Shown here piece by piece: positions 7,620 through 15,013 of a DNA stretch of 42,801 nucleotides (the first letter of the stretch is position 1; every line of letters starts with the position of its first letter). The DNA is from DASZHJ01 sp035581425 (GTDB lineage: Bacteria; Pseudomonadota; Alphaproteobacteria; ATCC43930; CGMCC-115725), in contig DATJVP010000112.1 in assembly GCA_035581425.1 (NCBI GenBank), forward strand, positions 1 through 42,801, written 5' to 3'. A program made the position numbers and the translations under genes. Under the pieces are notes generated by a model. The model saw only the letters and a list, made by a program, of their open reading frames with translations. It made no database searches and was not told where the DNA came from.

Positions 7620-8222
7620 TCAGAGATGCGAGGAGATCGCGGCCGCGATCTCCGCGGGCGTGATCCCCGGCGAGAAATGGCCGAGATAGCGGCCGTCGCG
7701 CCCCATCAGATAGATGAGGCCGGAGTGATCCATGAGATATTCGCCAGCATTGCCGCCGGTTTGCTTCTGGTAGTAGACGCGATAGGCGCGGGCCGCTGCG
7801 GCGATCGCCTCGGGGGAGCCCGTGAGCGCAAGAAGGCGCGGGTGAAAGTTGCTGGCGTAGAGCTTCATCTGCGCCACCGTGTCGCGCTCGGGGTCGATCG
7901 TGATGAAGATCGGCTGCACCGCGCTTGCCTTGTCGCCCAAGAGATCGAGCGCCGCACTCATGTCCTGTAGCGCCGTCGGGCAGGCGTCGGGGCAGAATGT
8001 ATAGCCGAAATAGACCAGCATCAGCTTTCCGCGGAATTCCTCAGAGCGGCGCAGCTCCCCGTTCTGGTCCGTGAGCACGAAGGGGCCGCCGATCTCGAGT
8101 GCCGCTACCTGCTCGCCCCCGAAGCCCGCGCCCCAGCGCGCGTAGAGATAGGCGAGCGCCCCGCTGAGCAGCGCGAGCCCCACGGCAAAGCCGACGATTC
8201 CCCTGCGCGCGGCGGGCGTCAT
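7620..8222 (-). CDS. SCO1/SenC/PrrC-family copper-binding thioredoxin-like protein
   Basis: Membrane-anchored periplasmic protein of the SCO1/SenC family, which handles copper for cytochrome oxidase CuA assembly or acts as a thiol-disulfide relay. It has 200 aa. It has an N-terminal transmembrane anchor (GIVGFAVGLALLSGALAYLYA), the copper-binding CxxxC in YTFCPDACPTAL, the ITIDPERDT strand, and the conserved distal His in YLMDHSGLIYLM. The start ATG at 8222 overlaps the cobA stop by 4 bp (ATGA), so the long upstream extension of the open frame is not real. Its place between cobA and cobB is notable: SCO proteins are normally near oxidase or RegB/RegA-type genes, and regB-regA lies at the other end of this window. 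Confidence 0.92.
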   Translation of the reverse strand: MTPAARRGIVGFAVGLALLSGALAYLYARWGAGFGGEQVAALEIGGPFVLTDQNGELRRSEEFRGKLMLVYFGYTFCPDACPTALQDMSAALDLLGDKASAVQPIFITIDPERDTVAQMKLYASNFHPRLLALTGSPEAIAAAARAYRVYYQKQTGGNAGEYLMDHSGLIYLMGRDGRYLGHFSPGITPAEIAAAISSHL

Positions 8223-9019
8223 CGATTTCGGCCGAGCCAGTCGAGCCGCGCGCGAAGCCGCACCACCTCGCCGATGGCGACGAGCGCCGGCGGCTCGATC
8301 CGCTGCGCCTCGGCCGCATCGGCGGCGGCTGCGAGAGTGGTCTCGACGACGCGCTGCTCCGGCGTCGTCGCCTTCGCGACGATCGCCACGGGTTCGTCTC
8401 CGCGGCGCCCTGCCTCCATGAGCCGCCGTGCGATCGGGCGGAGATGCTTCAGCGCCATGTAGAGCACCAGCACGGGAACGCCCGCGAGCGCCGCCCAATC
8501 GAGCCCGTCCGGCACCTCGCCGTCGCTCGCATGACCCGTGATGAAGGCGACGGCGGAGTTCGTGTCGCGATGCGTCGTGGGGATACCTGCATAGGCGAGC
8601 CCGCCCACGCCGGCGGTGATGCCGGGGACGATGCGGAACGGTATGCCCGCCGCTGCCAGCGCCAGCGCCTCCTCTCCGCCGCGCCCGAAGACGAAGGGAT
8701 CGCCGCCCTTCAAGCGGAGGACGCGCTTTCCCTCCCGCGCGAGTGCGACAAGGCGGAGGGTGATGTCCGGCTGCCGCGGCGAGGGTTTGCCGCCGCGCTT
8801 TCCCGCAAAATCGAGACTGGCTTGTGCTCTTGCGAGCCGCAGGATGCGGGGATCCACCAGCGCGTCATAGACCACGGCATCTGCGCGTCGCAGCGCGTGC
8901 AGCGCCAGCAGCGAGAGCAGGCCCGGATCGCCCGGTCCCGCACCCACGAGCCACACCGAGCCCGAAGAGAACTCCGGGAGGTTCAGCTCGGCGATGTCGT
9001 CCGCGATTGTCGTGTTCAT
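8219..9019 (-). CDS. cobA: Uroporphyrinogen-III C-methyltransferase (SUMT)
   Basis: Transfers two methyl groups from S-adenosylmethionine to uroporphyrinogen III, giving precorrin-2, the entry into the corrin and siroheme branches. It has 266 aa, a single-domain SUMT rather than a CysG fusion. Signature blocks are VWLVGAGPGDPGLLSLLAL, DAVVYDALVD, LKGGDPFVFGRGGEE, PGITAGVGGLAYAGIP and THRDTNSAVAFITGH. ATG at 9019 gives a slightly long N-terminus (DDIAELNLPEFSSG) before the first strand. It reads divergently from cbiD across about 185 bp and leads the cobA-sco1-cobB operon. Confidence 0.97.
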   Translation of the reverse strand: MNTTIADDIAELNLPEFSSGSVWLVGAGPGDPGLLSLLALHALRRADAVVYDALVDPRILRLARAQASLDFAGKRGGKPSPRQPDITLRLVALAREGKRVLRLKGGDPFVFGRGGEEALALAAAGIPFRIVPGITAGVGGLAYAGIPTTHRDTNSAVAFITGHASDGEVPDGLDWAALAGVPVLVLYMALKHLRPIARRLMEAGRRGDEPVAIVAKATTPEQRVVETTLAAAADAAEAQRIEPPALVAIGEVVRLRARLDWLGRNR

Positions 9020-9072
9020 GCCAACGATAGGGTCGCTTCCAAGCTCATGGCCGGGTTTGTTCCACGAGTATC

Positions 9073-9203
9073 CGGTTCGGGTGCCGCGGGGGCGAGGAAA
9101 ATCGCTAGGGAACGGAGGGTTGGGCTACTTGATCGATAGGCCCCCGCGTCGAGGAACGCAGGGCTCGTTGCTGCCGCTGGTCAGGGAGAATCGCGCTCCC
9201 TAG
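9073..9203 (+). promoter_or_regulatory. Candidate divergent cobalamin-riboswitch-like leader of cbiD
   Basis: The 185-bp gap between cobA and cbiD holds several pieces reminiscent of a cobalamin riboswitch in the right order on the plus strand: GGTTCGGGTGCCG (9074-9086), TAGGGAAC (9106-9113), GGCCCCCGC (9139-9147) and CTGCCGCTGG (9171-9180). A stem AGGGAG (9183-9188) with CTCCCT (9196-9201) lies just before the cbiD start and could hide a ribosome site. However, the canonical CCCCGCAACTGT box is missing after CCCCCGC, and the GGTG arm is not intact. It is either a variant or decayed element, or a chance likeness. Confidence 0.35.
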
Positions 9204-9204
9204 A

Positions 9205-10311
9205 ATGCAGGCCATGTCCTCCGCACCGGAGCGGCCACTGCGCCGCGGGTGGACCACCGGGGCTTGCGCGGCGGCGGCGGCGCGCGCCGCACTCGAGGCG
9301 CTGCTCACGGGGCGCTTCCCCGATCCCGTCACGGTCCGCTTGCCCGGCGGCTCCGCGCCGAGCTTTCCTCTTGCGCTCCGCGAACGCCGCGCGAGCTTCG
9401 CGCGCGCGGGTGTCACCAAGGACGCGGGCGACGATCCCGACGTGACCCATGGCGCGCTGGTGATCGCGGAGGTCGCGATGGGCATCGAGGGCAGCGGTCT
9501 CGTCTTTCGTGCAGGCGAGGGAATAGGGACCGTGACGCGGCCGGGCCTGGCGCTCGCGGTGGGCGAGCCCGCGATCAATCCGGGGCCGCGCGCGATGATC
9601 CGCGATGCCCTGTGCGCCGCGGCCGCTGCCGCCGGGAAGCCCGTTCCGGTCGATCTCGAGGTGACGCTCTCGATCCCCGGCGGCGAAGCGCTTGCGGCGA
9701 AAACGCTCAATGCCAGGCTCGGAATCCTCGGCGGCCTCTCTATTCTCGGCACCACCGGCGTCGTGATCCCCTATTCCTGCTCTTCCTGGATCCACTCGAT
9801 CCACCGCGGCATCGACGTGGCCCGCGCGGCCGGGCTCAAGCATATCGCCGCCGCGACCGGCCGCAACTCCGAGCAGGCGGTGCGGCGGCTCTACGACCTC
9901 TCCGAGACGGCGCTCATCGACATGGGAGACTTCGCGGGCGCCGTGCTCAAATATCTCCGCCGTCACCCCGTGCAGCGGCTGACGCTCGCGGGCGGGCCCG
10001 GCAAGCTTGCGAAGCTCGCGCAGGGCGAGCTCGATCTGCACTCCGCGCGAAGCCGCGTCGATGCGAAGGCGTTCGCGGCGCTCCTGCGTGAGCTCGGCGC
10101 GCCTGCATCCGCCGTGGCGGTTGCACACGACGGCGCGGCCATGAGCGAGACCATGGCCGCACTCGGACCCGAGCATCGCGCGAGCCTGCTGCGCGCGATT
10201 GCGGAGCGCGCGCGCGAGGCGGCGCTCGCTACGCTTGCGGGCGGCATTGCCGTCGACGTCGCGATTTTCGACCGCAGCGGGAATTTGCTGGCGCGCAGCG
10301 GCGTTGAATAG
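9205..10311 (+). CDS. cbiD: Cobalt-precorrin-5B C1-methyltransferase (CbiD)
   Basis: Methylates C1 of the contracted ring, the step that CobF catalyses in the classic aerobic set. It has 368 aa, the normal CbiD length. Typical blocks are LRRGWTTGACAAAAARAAL near the N-terminus, a VTKDAGDDPDVTHGA stretch, GIGTVTRPGLALAVGEPAINPGPR, the NARLGILGGLSILGTTGVV block and PYSCSSWIHSIHRGID. ATG at 9205 or 9214 are both possible. The gene is rightward and followed by cobK. No cobF occurs in the window, so CbiD is presumably the C1-methyltransferase of this pathway. Confidence 0.96.
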   Translation: MQAMSSAPERPLRRGWTTGACAAAAARAALEALLTGRFPDPVTVRLPGGSAPSFPLALRERRASFARAGVTKDAGDDPDVTHGALVIAEVAMGIEGSGLVFRAGEGIGTVTRPGLALAVGEPAINPGPRAMIRDALCAAAAAAGKPVPVDLEVTLSIPGGEALAAKTLNARLGILGGLSILGTTGVVIPYSCSSWIHSIHRGIDVARAAGLKHIAAATGRNSEQAVRRLYDLSETALIDMGDFAGAVLKYLRRHPVQRLTLAGGPGKLAKLAQGELDLHSARSRVDAKAFAALLRELGAPASAVAVAHDGAAMSETMAALGPEHRASLLRAIAERAREAALATLAGGIAVDVAIFDRSGNLLARSGVE

Positions 10312-10389
10312 TCATCGATGCCCGAGAGCGAAGGCCCCAGTTGAAACCTCGGGGGCATCTGAAGGACAATCGGCCGCGAGGGAGGAGCC

Positions 10390-11190
10390 ATGTACGATGC
10401 TCGACCCGCAATGCCGCGGCGATTGTTGATACTCGGTGGAACCGCCGAGTCGGCGGCGCTTGCGCGCGCGGTGCCGCAGCGCTTCGGCGCGCGGATCGCG
10501 TCGGTTACCGCACTTGCGGGGCGCACGGAGCATCCGGGCCCGCTGCCCGGCGAATTGCGAATCGGCGGCTTCGGCGGCGCTGAGGGTCTCGCGGACTATC
10601 TGCGATCCGCCGGGATCGATCTCTTGATCGACGCGACCCATCCCTTCGCGGACCGCATCGCCCATCACGCTCGGCTCGCCGCCGATGCCGCGCGCGTGCC
10701 GCGTCTGGTGCTGGAGCGTCCGCCTTGGCATCGTCATCCGCTCGACCGCTGGATCGAGGTCGAGACGCTGGAGGGCGCAGCCGCGACGGTGAGCCGCGTG
10801 GGACGGCGCTGCTTCCTCACGGTGGGCGCGGGCGATCTCGCTCCCTTTGCGGGCGTGCGCGACGTGCATTTCATCGTTCGACTCATCGACCCCCCGAAGG
10901 CGCCGCTGTCGCTCGCCTCGCACGAGATCGTGCTCGGCCGCGGACCCTTCGCGCTCGCGGAAGAGGAGCTGCTGCTGCGGCGGCATCGCATCGACGTCGT
11001 CGTTGCCAAGGCGAGCGGCGGAACCGCAACCGAGGCGAAGCTGATAGCGGCGCGCCAGGCGAGCCTCCCCGTGATCATGCTGCGCCGTCCGAAACCCGAG
11101 CCTGGACCGCGCGTCACCAGCGTCGAGGAGGCGCTCCTCTGGCTCGCGCGCGCCGTCGAGGAGCGCACGCCGGAGGCCGCGCGGCCATGA
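10390..11190 (+). CDS. cobK: Precorrin-6A reductase (CobK/CbiJ)
   Basis: NADPH-dependent reductase of the corrin macrocycle (precorrin-6A to 6B). It has 266 aa. It shows the CobK opening RLLILGGTAESAALARAV, LAGRTEHPGPLPGELRIGGFGG, DLLIDATHPFADRIAHHA and the late VVVAKASGGTATEAKLIAAR block. ATG at 10390 is preceded by GGGAGGAG; an ATG seven codons downstream is possible. It lies 78 bp after cbiD, and its stop overlaps the start of the ankyrin gene by 4 bp. Confidence 0.96.
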   Translation: MYDARPAMPRRLLILGGTAESAALARAVPQRFGARIASVTALAGRTEHPGPLPGELRIGGFGGAEGLADYLRSAGIDLLIDATHPFADRIAHHARLAADAARVPRLVLERPPWHRHPLDRWIEVETLEGAAATVSRVGRRCFLTVGAGDLAPFAGVRDVHFIVRLIDPPKAPLSLASHEIVLGRGPFALAEEELLLRRHRIDVVVAKASGGTATEAKLIAARQASLPVIMLRRPKPEPGPRVTSVEEALLWLARAVEERTPEAARP

Positions 11191-11744
11191 CGCGCCGGCT
11201 CCTTCTCCTCGCGCTCTCGGCGGCGGCGCTGGCGCCGCGCGGCGCCTTCGCGGGACTCTCGGACACGTTCAATTCCGAGTACTACACGATCGCGACGGCG
11301 GCGGCCTCCAACAAGATCGCTGACGTCAAGATCTTCCTCGCCAAGGGCGTCAATCCGGATTTTACGGATACCGCGGGCCGGACGGCGCTCAGCTATGCCG
11401 CAGCGCAGGGCTACCCCGATATCGCGAAGCTGCTTCTCGACTCCGGCGCCTCGCCGGACGTGAAGGACAAGAGCGGCAATACCAGCTTGCACTGGGCGGC
11501 GGACGCAGGACATCTCGAGGTCCTGAAAATGCTGCTCGCGGCGCGCGCGACGGTCGACGCACAGAACCGCCTGGGGTTGACGGCGCTGATGCTCGCGGCG
11601 GATCGCGGGCGCGTCGCCATCGTGCGCGCGCTCCTCGAGGCCCACGCCGATCCCCGCAAGCAGGATTACACCGGCCGCGACGCCCTCGGCTGGTCCGCGA
11701 GCCAGCCTGCGGTGCGGCGCCTGCTGCAGGACGCGATGAAGTAG
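11187..11744 (+). CDS. Exported ankyrin-repeat protein
   Basis: A 185-aa protein with a signal peptide (RRLLLLALSAAALAPRGAFA) followed by a short linker and about four to five ankyrin repeats. Clear repeat cores are DTAGRTALSYAAAQGYPDIA, DKSGNTSLHWAADAGHLEVL and NRLGLTALMLAADRGRVAIV, each followed by a LLLDSGASPD-like helix. It should be periplasmic and act by protein binding; no enzymatic part is visible and the partner is unknown. Its ATG overlaps the cobK stop (ATGA), so it is translationally coupled to corrin synthesis. It is convergent with cobM, 13 bp away. Confidence 0.9.
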   Translation: MTRRLLLLALSAAALAPRGAFAGLSDTFNSEYYTIATAAASNKIADVKIFLAKGVNPDFTDTAGRTALSYAAAQGYPDIAKLLLDSGASPDVKDKSGNTSLHWAADAGHLEVLKMLLAARATVDAQNRLGLTALMLAADRGRVAIVRALLEAHADPRKQDYTGRDALGWSASQPAVRRLLQDAMK

Positions 11745-11757
11745 AATCAACAGCGCC

Positions 11758-12519
11758 TCACCGCCGCCGCGGCCGGAACACGTGGCTGTGTGCGGGGTCG
11801 TAGAGGCGGCTCTCGCAGAAATCTTTCGCGTCGAGCGCGCGCCCTACCAGGATGAGCGCGGTACGGGTCATGCCGGCGGTTTTGACCTTGGCGCGGATGG
11901 TTGCGAGCGTGCCGCGGAGGATCTGCTGGTCGGGCCAGCTCGCGCGATGGACGATCGCGACGGGGCAGTCCGCGCCATAATGCGGCTCCAACTCGCGCAC
12001 GACGCGCGCGAGATTGGCGATCGAGAGATGGATCGCGAGGGTGGCATGACTTTGGGCGAGGCTCGCGAGCTCCTCGCCCGCGGGCATCGGCGAGGCGCGA
12101 ACGGCAGTGCGCGTGAGGATCACCGTCTGCGCCACGCCCGGCAGCGTGAGCTCGGTTCCGAGAGCCGCCGCCGCAGCGGCGAAGGCGGGGACGCCGGGGG
12201 TCAGGTCATAGGGGATGCCGAGCGCATCGAGGCGCCGCATCTGCTCGCCGATCGCGCCATAAAGCGAGAGGTCGCCGGAATGAACCCGCGCCACCTCGAG
12301 GCCCTGCGCATGCGCCGCCTGCATCTCCGCGACGATCTCGTCGAGGGTGAGCGCGCTGGTGTCGACGACCCGCGCGCCCGCGGGCGCTCGCGCGACGACG
12401 GCCTTCGGCACCAGCGAGCCCGCGTAGAGGCAGACGGGACAACGCTCGATGAGCCCGAGGCCGCGGACCGTGATGAGGTCGGGAGCGCCCGGACCCGCGC
12501 CGATGAAATGGACGCTCAT
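11758..12519 (-). CDS. cobM: Precorrin-4 C11-methyltransferase
   Basis: SAM-dependent methyltransferase placing the C11 methyl on precorrin-4. It has 253 aa. It opens VHFIGAGPGAPDLITVRG, then CPVCLYAGSLVPKAVVA, a RVHSGDLSLYGAIGEQMRRL segment and TPGVPAFAAAAAALGTELTLP, all typical of CobM/CbiF. It is the last gene of the leftward cbiX-cobH-cobL-GT39-cobI-cbiG/cobJ-cobM operon, and its start overlaps the cbiG-cobJ stop by 4 bp. Confidence 0.97.
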   Translation of the reverse strand: MSVHFIGAGPGAPDLITVRGLGLIERCPVCLYAGSLVPKAVVARAPAGARVVDTSALTLDEIVAEMQAAHAQGLEVARVHSGDLSLYGAIGEQMRRLDALGIPYDLTPGVPAFAAAAAALGTELTLPGVAQTVILTRTAVRASPMPAGEELASLAQSHATLAIHLSIANLARVVRELEPHYGADCPVAIVHRASWPDQQILRGTLATIRAKVKTAGMTRTALILVGRALDAKDFCESRLYDPAHSHVFRPRRR

Positions 12520-14312
12520 CGCCCGACCTTCCGCGCGTAGCCGCGGGGCGTATAGACCCAGGCGCGTTCCCCGGGGAGGTACCGGGTCGTGCTGCTGCCG
12601 ATGAGCACGAGTGTCAGCATGTCGACGGCGCGGGGATCGAGATTGCCGAGGCTCGTCAGCCTGACGCGCTCCCCAGTGCGGCCAAGGTTGCGCGCGATGA
12701 CGACCGGCGTCTCGGCCGCGCGGTGTCGCAGCAGGATCTGCCGCGCGCGCTGGAATTGGCGCTTCCGTCGGGCCGAGCGCGGATTATAGAGCGCGAGAAC
12801 GAAATCCCCGCGCGCCGCGGCCTCGAGCCGGCGCTCGATCGCCGGCCAGGGCGTCAGCAGATCCGAAAGCGAGATTGCCGCGAAATCGTGCCCGAGCGGT
12901 GCTCCCGCACGCGCCGCGGCCATCTGCATCGCGGAGACGCCGGGGAGGACGCTGAGCGCGACCCGCTGCCAATCCGACCGCCCCTCGCGATCGAGAAGCT
13001 CGAAGACAAGGCTTGCGAGACCGTAGATGCCGGCATCTCCGGAAGAGACGAGCGCGACGCTTCGCCCTTTGGCCGCGAGATCGAGCGCGAGGCGCGCCCG
13101 CGCCGTCTCCGCACCGAGCGCGCGCGCGTGGCGGCGCTTTCCCGCGAGGGCGGGGCCCAGCAAATCGAGATAGAGGCCGTAGCCCACCACGTCGGTCGCG
13201 GCGGCGAGCGCGGCGCTCACCTCAGGCGTCCGCGAGCCGGGATCGCCGGGGCCGATTCCAAGAATCGCGAGACTGCCGCGCGCGTGGCCGAGCCGCTGGG
13301 GATCGAGCGGCACGGGCGCGCGTGCGATGGCGCAGGTAGCGTGCCGGGATTTCCGCTTCGTCACGGCGAGCTCGCCGCGCTTCCCGACCGCGGCGAGCGC
13401 CGCTCCTTCGGCGACGCCCCAGCAGCCGGTCGCTCGAAAGGTCGCGCCCGAAGGATTGGCGAGGCGCGGCGTCTCCCGCAGCAGCTCTGCCGCGCTGAAG
13501 AAGCGCGCGGGCACGCAAAGCCGGTCCGCGAGTGCTGTCACCGCGGGCTCGTCCATCTTGAGATCGATTGAGACGACGGCCCCCACCGCCGCATCGGCAA
13601 GCCCGGCCGCCGCGAGCGTGCGGCGCGCGAGCCTCGCTAGCTCCTCTGGCGGGCAGCCGCGGGAGGCCCCGACCCCGAGGGCAAGGACCGGCGGGTGCAG
13701 CACGAGCGCGCGCTCGCGAGGACCGGCGACGCGGTCGGTGACGCGGATATCCGCGGCACCGCTCTCGACGGTCGAGATTCGGGGATGCCGCGTCAGCCAC
13801 TCCGCATTGCCGCTATCGATCCCTGCGGTAACGCGCTTCCCTGCGAGAAGCTTGGCCATCAGCGGCTTCGCCCGCGCGGGGTTGGCGACGCGCCAACCCG
13901 GGGGCGGCGCGTCGAGCGCGATTCCAAGACCGAGCTCGCTCGCCGTGGTGATGGCGGCGGTTCCTCCGGCGATTCCGGCGGCCTCGCGCGCGAGCGCGTT
14001 TGCCCCGCGATGGCCGCCGAGGAGGGGTACGGCGACCGAGCCGTCCTCCGCCATCGCGACCACCGGCGGCTCCTCGATCTTGTCGCGGAGGAGCGGCGCG
14101 AGCGCGCGCAGGAGGATGCCGCTTGCGCAGAGGCCGAGGATGGGCCGGCCGCTTCGGAAGAGCTTGCGCAGATGGGTCGCCGCGCGGGCATAGCCGAGAT
14201 CGACGCCATCGAGTCCTGCCGGGCCGTGAATCTCTGCGCCGGGCAGCCCGCGCCGCAAGCGCCGCGCGAGCGCCAGCGCGCTCGGGCCGAGAACGAAGAT
14301 GGCGGGCGTCAC
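12516..14312 (-). CDS. cobJ: CbiG-CobJ fusion: cobalt-precorrin-5A hydrolase / precorrin-3B C17-methyltransferase
   Basis: A 598-aa fusion. Residues about 1-345 are a full-length CbiG: an N-terminal Rossmann-like part, GRPILGLCASGILLRALAPLL, the LLGGHRGANALAREA motif of the lactone-opening domain, and a C-terminal CobE-like part with LALGVGASRGCPPEEL and IDLKMDEPAVTALADRL. Residues about 346-598 are CobJ/CbiH: LAILGIGPGDPGSRTPEV, VVGYGLYLDLL, SSGDAGIYGLASLVFEL, LPGVSAMQMAAARAGAPLGHDF and LYNPRSARR. CobJ carries out C17 methylation with ring contraction, and CbiG opens the delta-lactone made in the anaerobic route. GTG at 14312 overlaps the cobI stop (GTGA). Such fusions are known in bacteria. 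Confidence 0.95.
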   Translation of the reverse strand: MTPAIFVLGPSALALARRLRRGLPGAEIHGPAGLDGVDLGYARAATHLRKLFRSGRPILGLCASGILLRALAPLLRDKIEEPPVVAMAEDGSVAVPLLGGHRGANALAREAAGIAGGTAAITTASELGLGIALDAPPPGWRVANPARAKPLMAKLLAGKRVTAGIDSGNAEWLTRHPRISTVESGAADIRVTDRVAGPRERALVLHPPVLALGVGASRGCPPEELARLARRTLAAAGLADAAVGAVVSIDLKMDEPAVTALADRLCVPARFFSAAELLRETPRLANPSGATFRATGCWGVAEGAALAAVGKRGELAVTKRKSRHATCAIARAPVPLDPQRLGHARGSLAILGIGPGDPGSRTPEVSAALAAATDVVGYGLYLDLLGPALAGKRRHARALGAETARARLALDLAAKGRSVALVSSGDAGIYGLASLVFELLDREGRSDWQRVALSVLPGVSAMQMAAARAGAPLGHDFAAISLSDLLTPWPAIERRLEAAARGDFVLALYNPRSARRKRQFQRARQILLRHRAAETPVVIARNLGRTGERVRLTSLGNLDPRAVDMLTLVLIGSSTTRYLPGERAWVYTPRGYARKVGR

Positions 14313-15013
14313 CGCCGCGTCTCTTCCGCAGCGGGGACGAGGATCATCGAGAAATAGGGGACTTCCGCGGGGTCGACCTCGGCGAGGGAGAGGACACGCT
14401 CGCTCGCAAGGCTCGCATGCTCGACATAGATCGCGTGCTCGGCGCGGCCAAGCCGCTCCAGTACCTGCCGCGCCTTCGCGAAGTTCCGCCCGAGCTTCAG
14501 GATCGCCGCGGCCTCCGCCTGCCGGAGATGCTGCTCCAGCAGGGGCTCCGGGAGTGTCGCGGGGATCGCCGTCAGTGCGGTCTCGCGGCTTGCGAGCGGC
14601 AGGCGAGCGGCGGCGGCGCAGGCCGTGAGCGAGGTGATCCCCGGCACGATGCGCGTGGGGTAGGTCGCGCCCAGCCGTTCGAAAATCTGGATGAAGGAGC
14701 CGTAGAAAAAGGGGTCGCCTTGGCAGAGGAGCGCCACGTCGCGGCCCGCCTTCAAGTGTACCGCAATCTCGGCTGCGGCCGCGTCGTAGACGGCTTGCGC
14801 GGGGTGCCGCGCGCGCTCCATGGGCACGGGGATCGCGATCTCCACCTTTCCGGGGTTGAGCTCGCTCGCGACGATGCCGCGCGCGAAGCTTCGCCCCGCC
14901 TCGGGAGCGAGATAGGCAACGACGGGTGCCGCGCGAAGGATGCGCAGCGCCTTCACCGTCACCAGCTCGGGATCGCCGGGTCCGACGCCGATGCCCCAGA
15001 GGGTTCCCGTCAC
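14309..15013 (-). CDS. cobI: Precorrin-2 C20-methyltransferase
   Basis: SAM-dependent C20 methylation of precorrin-2, giving precorrin-3A. It has 234 aa. It begins GTLWGIGVGPGDPELVTVKA and continues with VVAYLAPEAGRSFARGI, LCQGDPFFYGSFIQIFERL and IVPGITSLTACAAAARLPL, the CobI/CbiL pattern. GTG at 15013 overlaps the stop of the glycosyltransferase gene (GTGA), so the long upstream open frame belongs to nothing real. The start is fixed by the conserved first strand being only three residues in. Confidence 0.96.
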   Translation of the reverse strand: MTGTLWGIGVGPGDPELVTVKALRILRAAPVVAYLAPEAGRSFARGIVASELNPGKVEIAIPVPMERARHPAQAVYDAAAAEIAVHLKAGRDVALLCQGDPFFYGSFIQIFERLGATYPTRIVPGITSLTACAAAARLPLASRETALTAIPATLPEPLLEQHLRQAEAAAILKLGRNFAKARQVLERLGRAEHAIYVEHASLASERVLSLAEVDPAEVPYFSMILVPAAEETRR

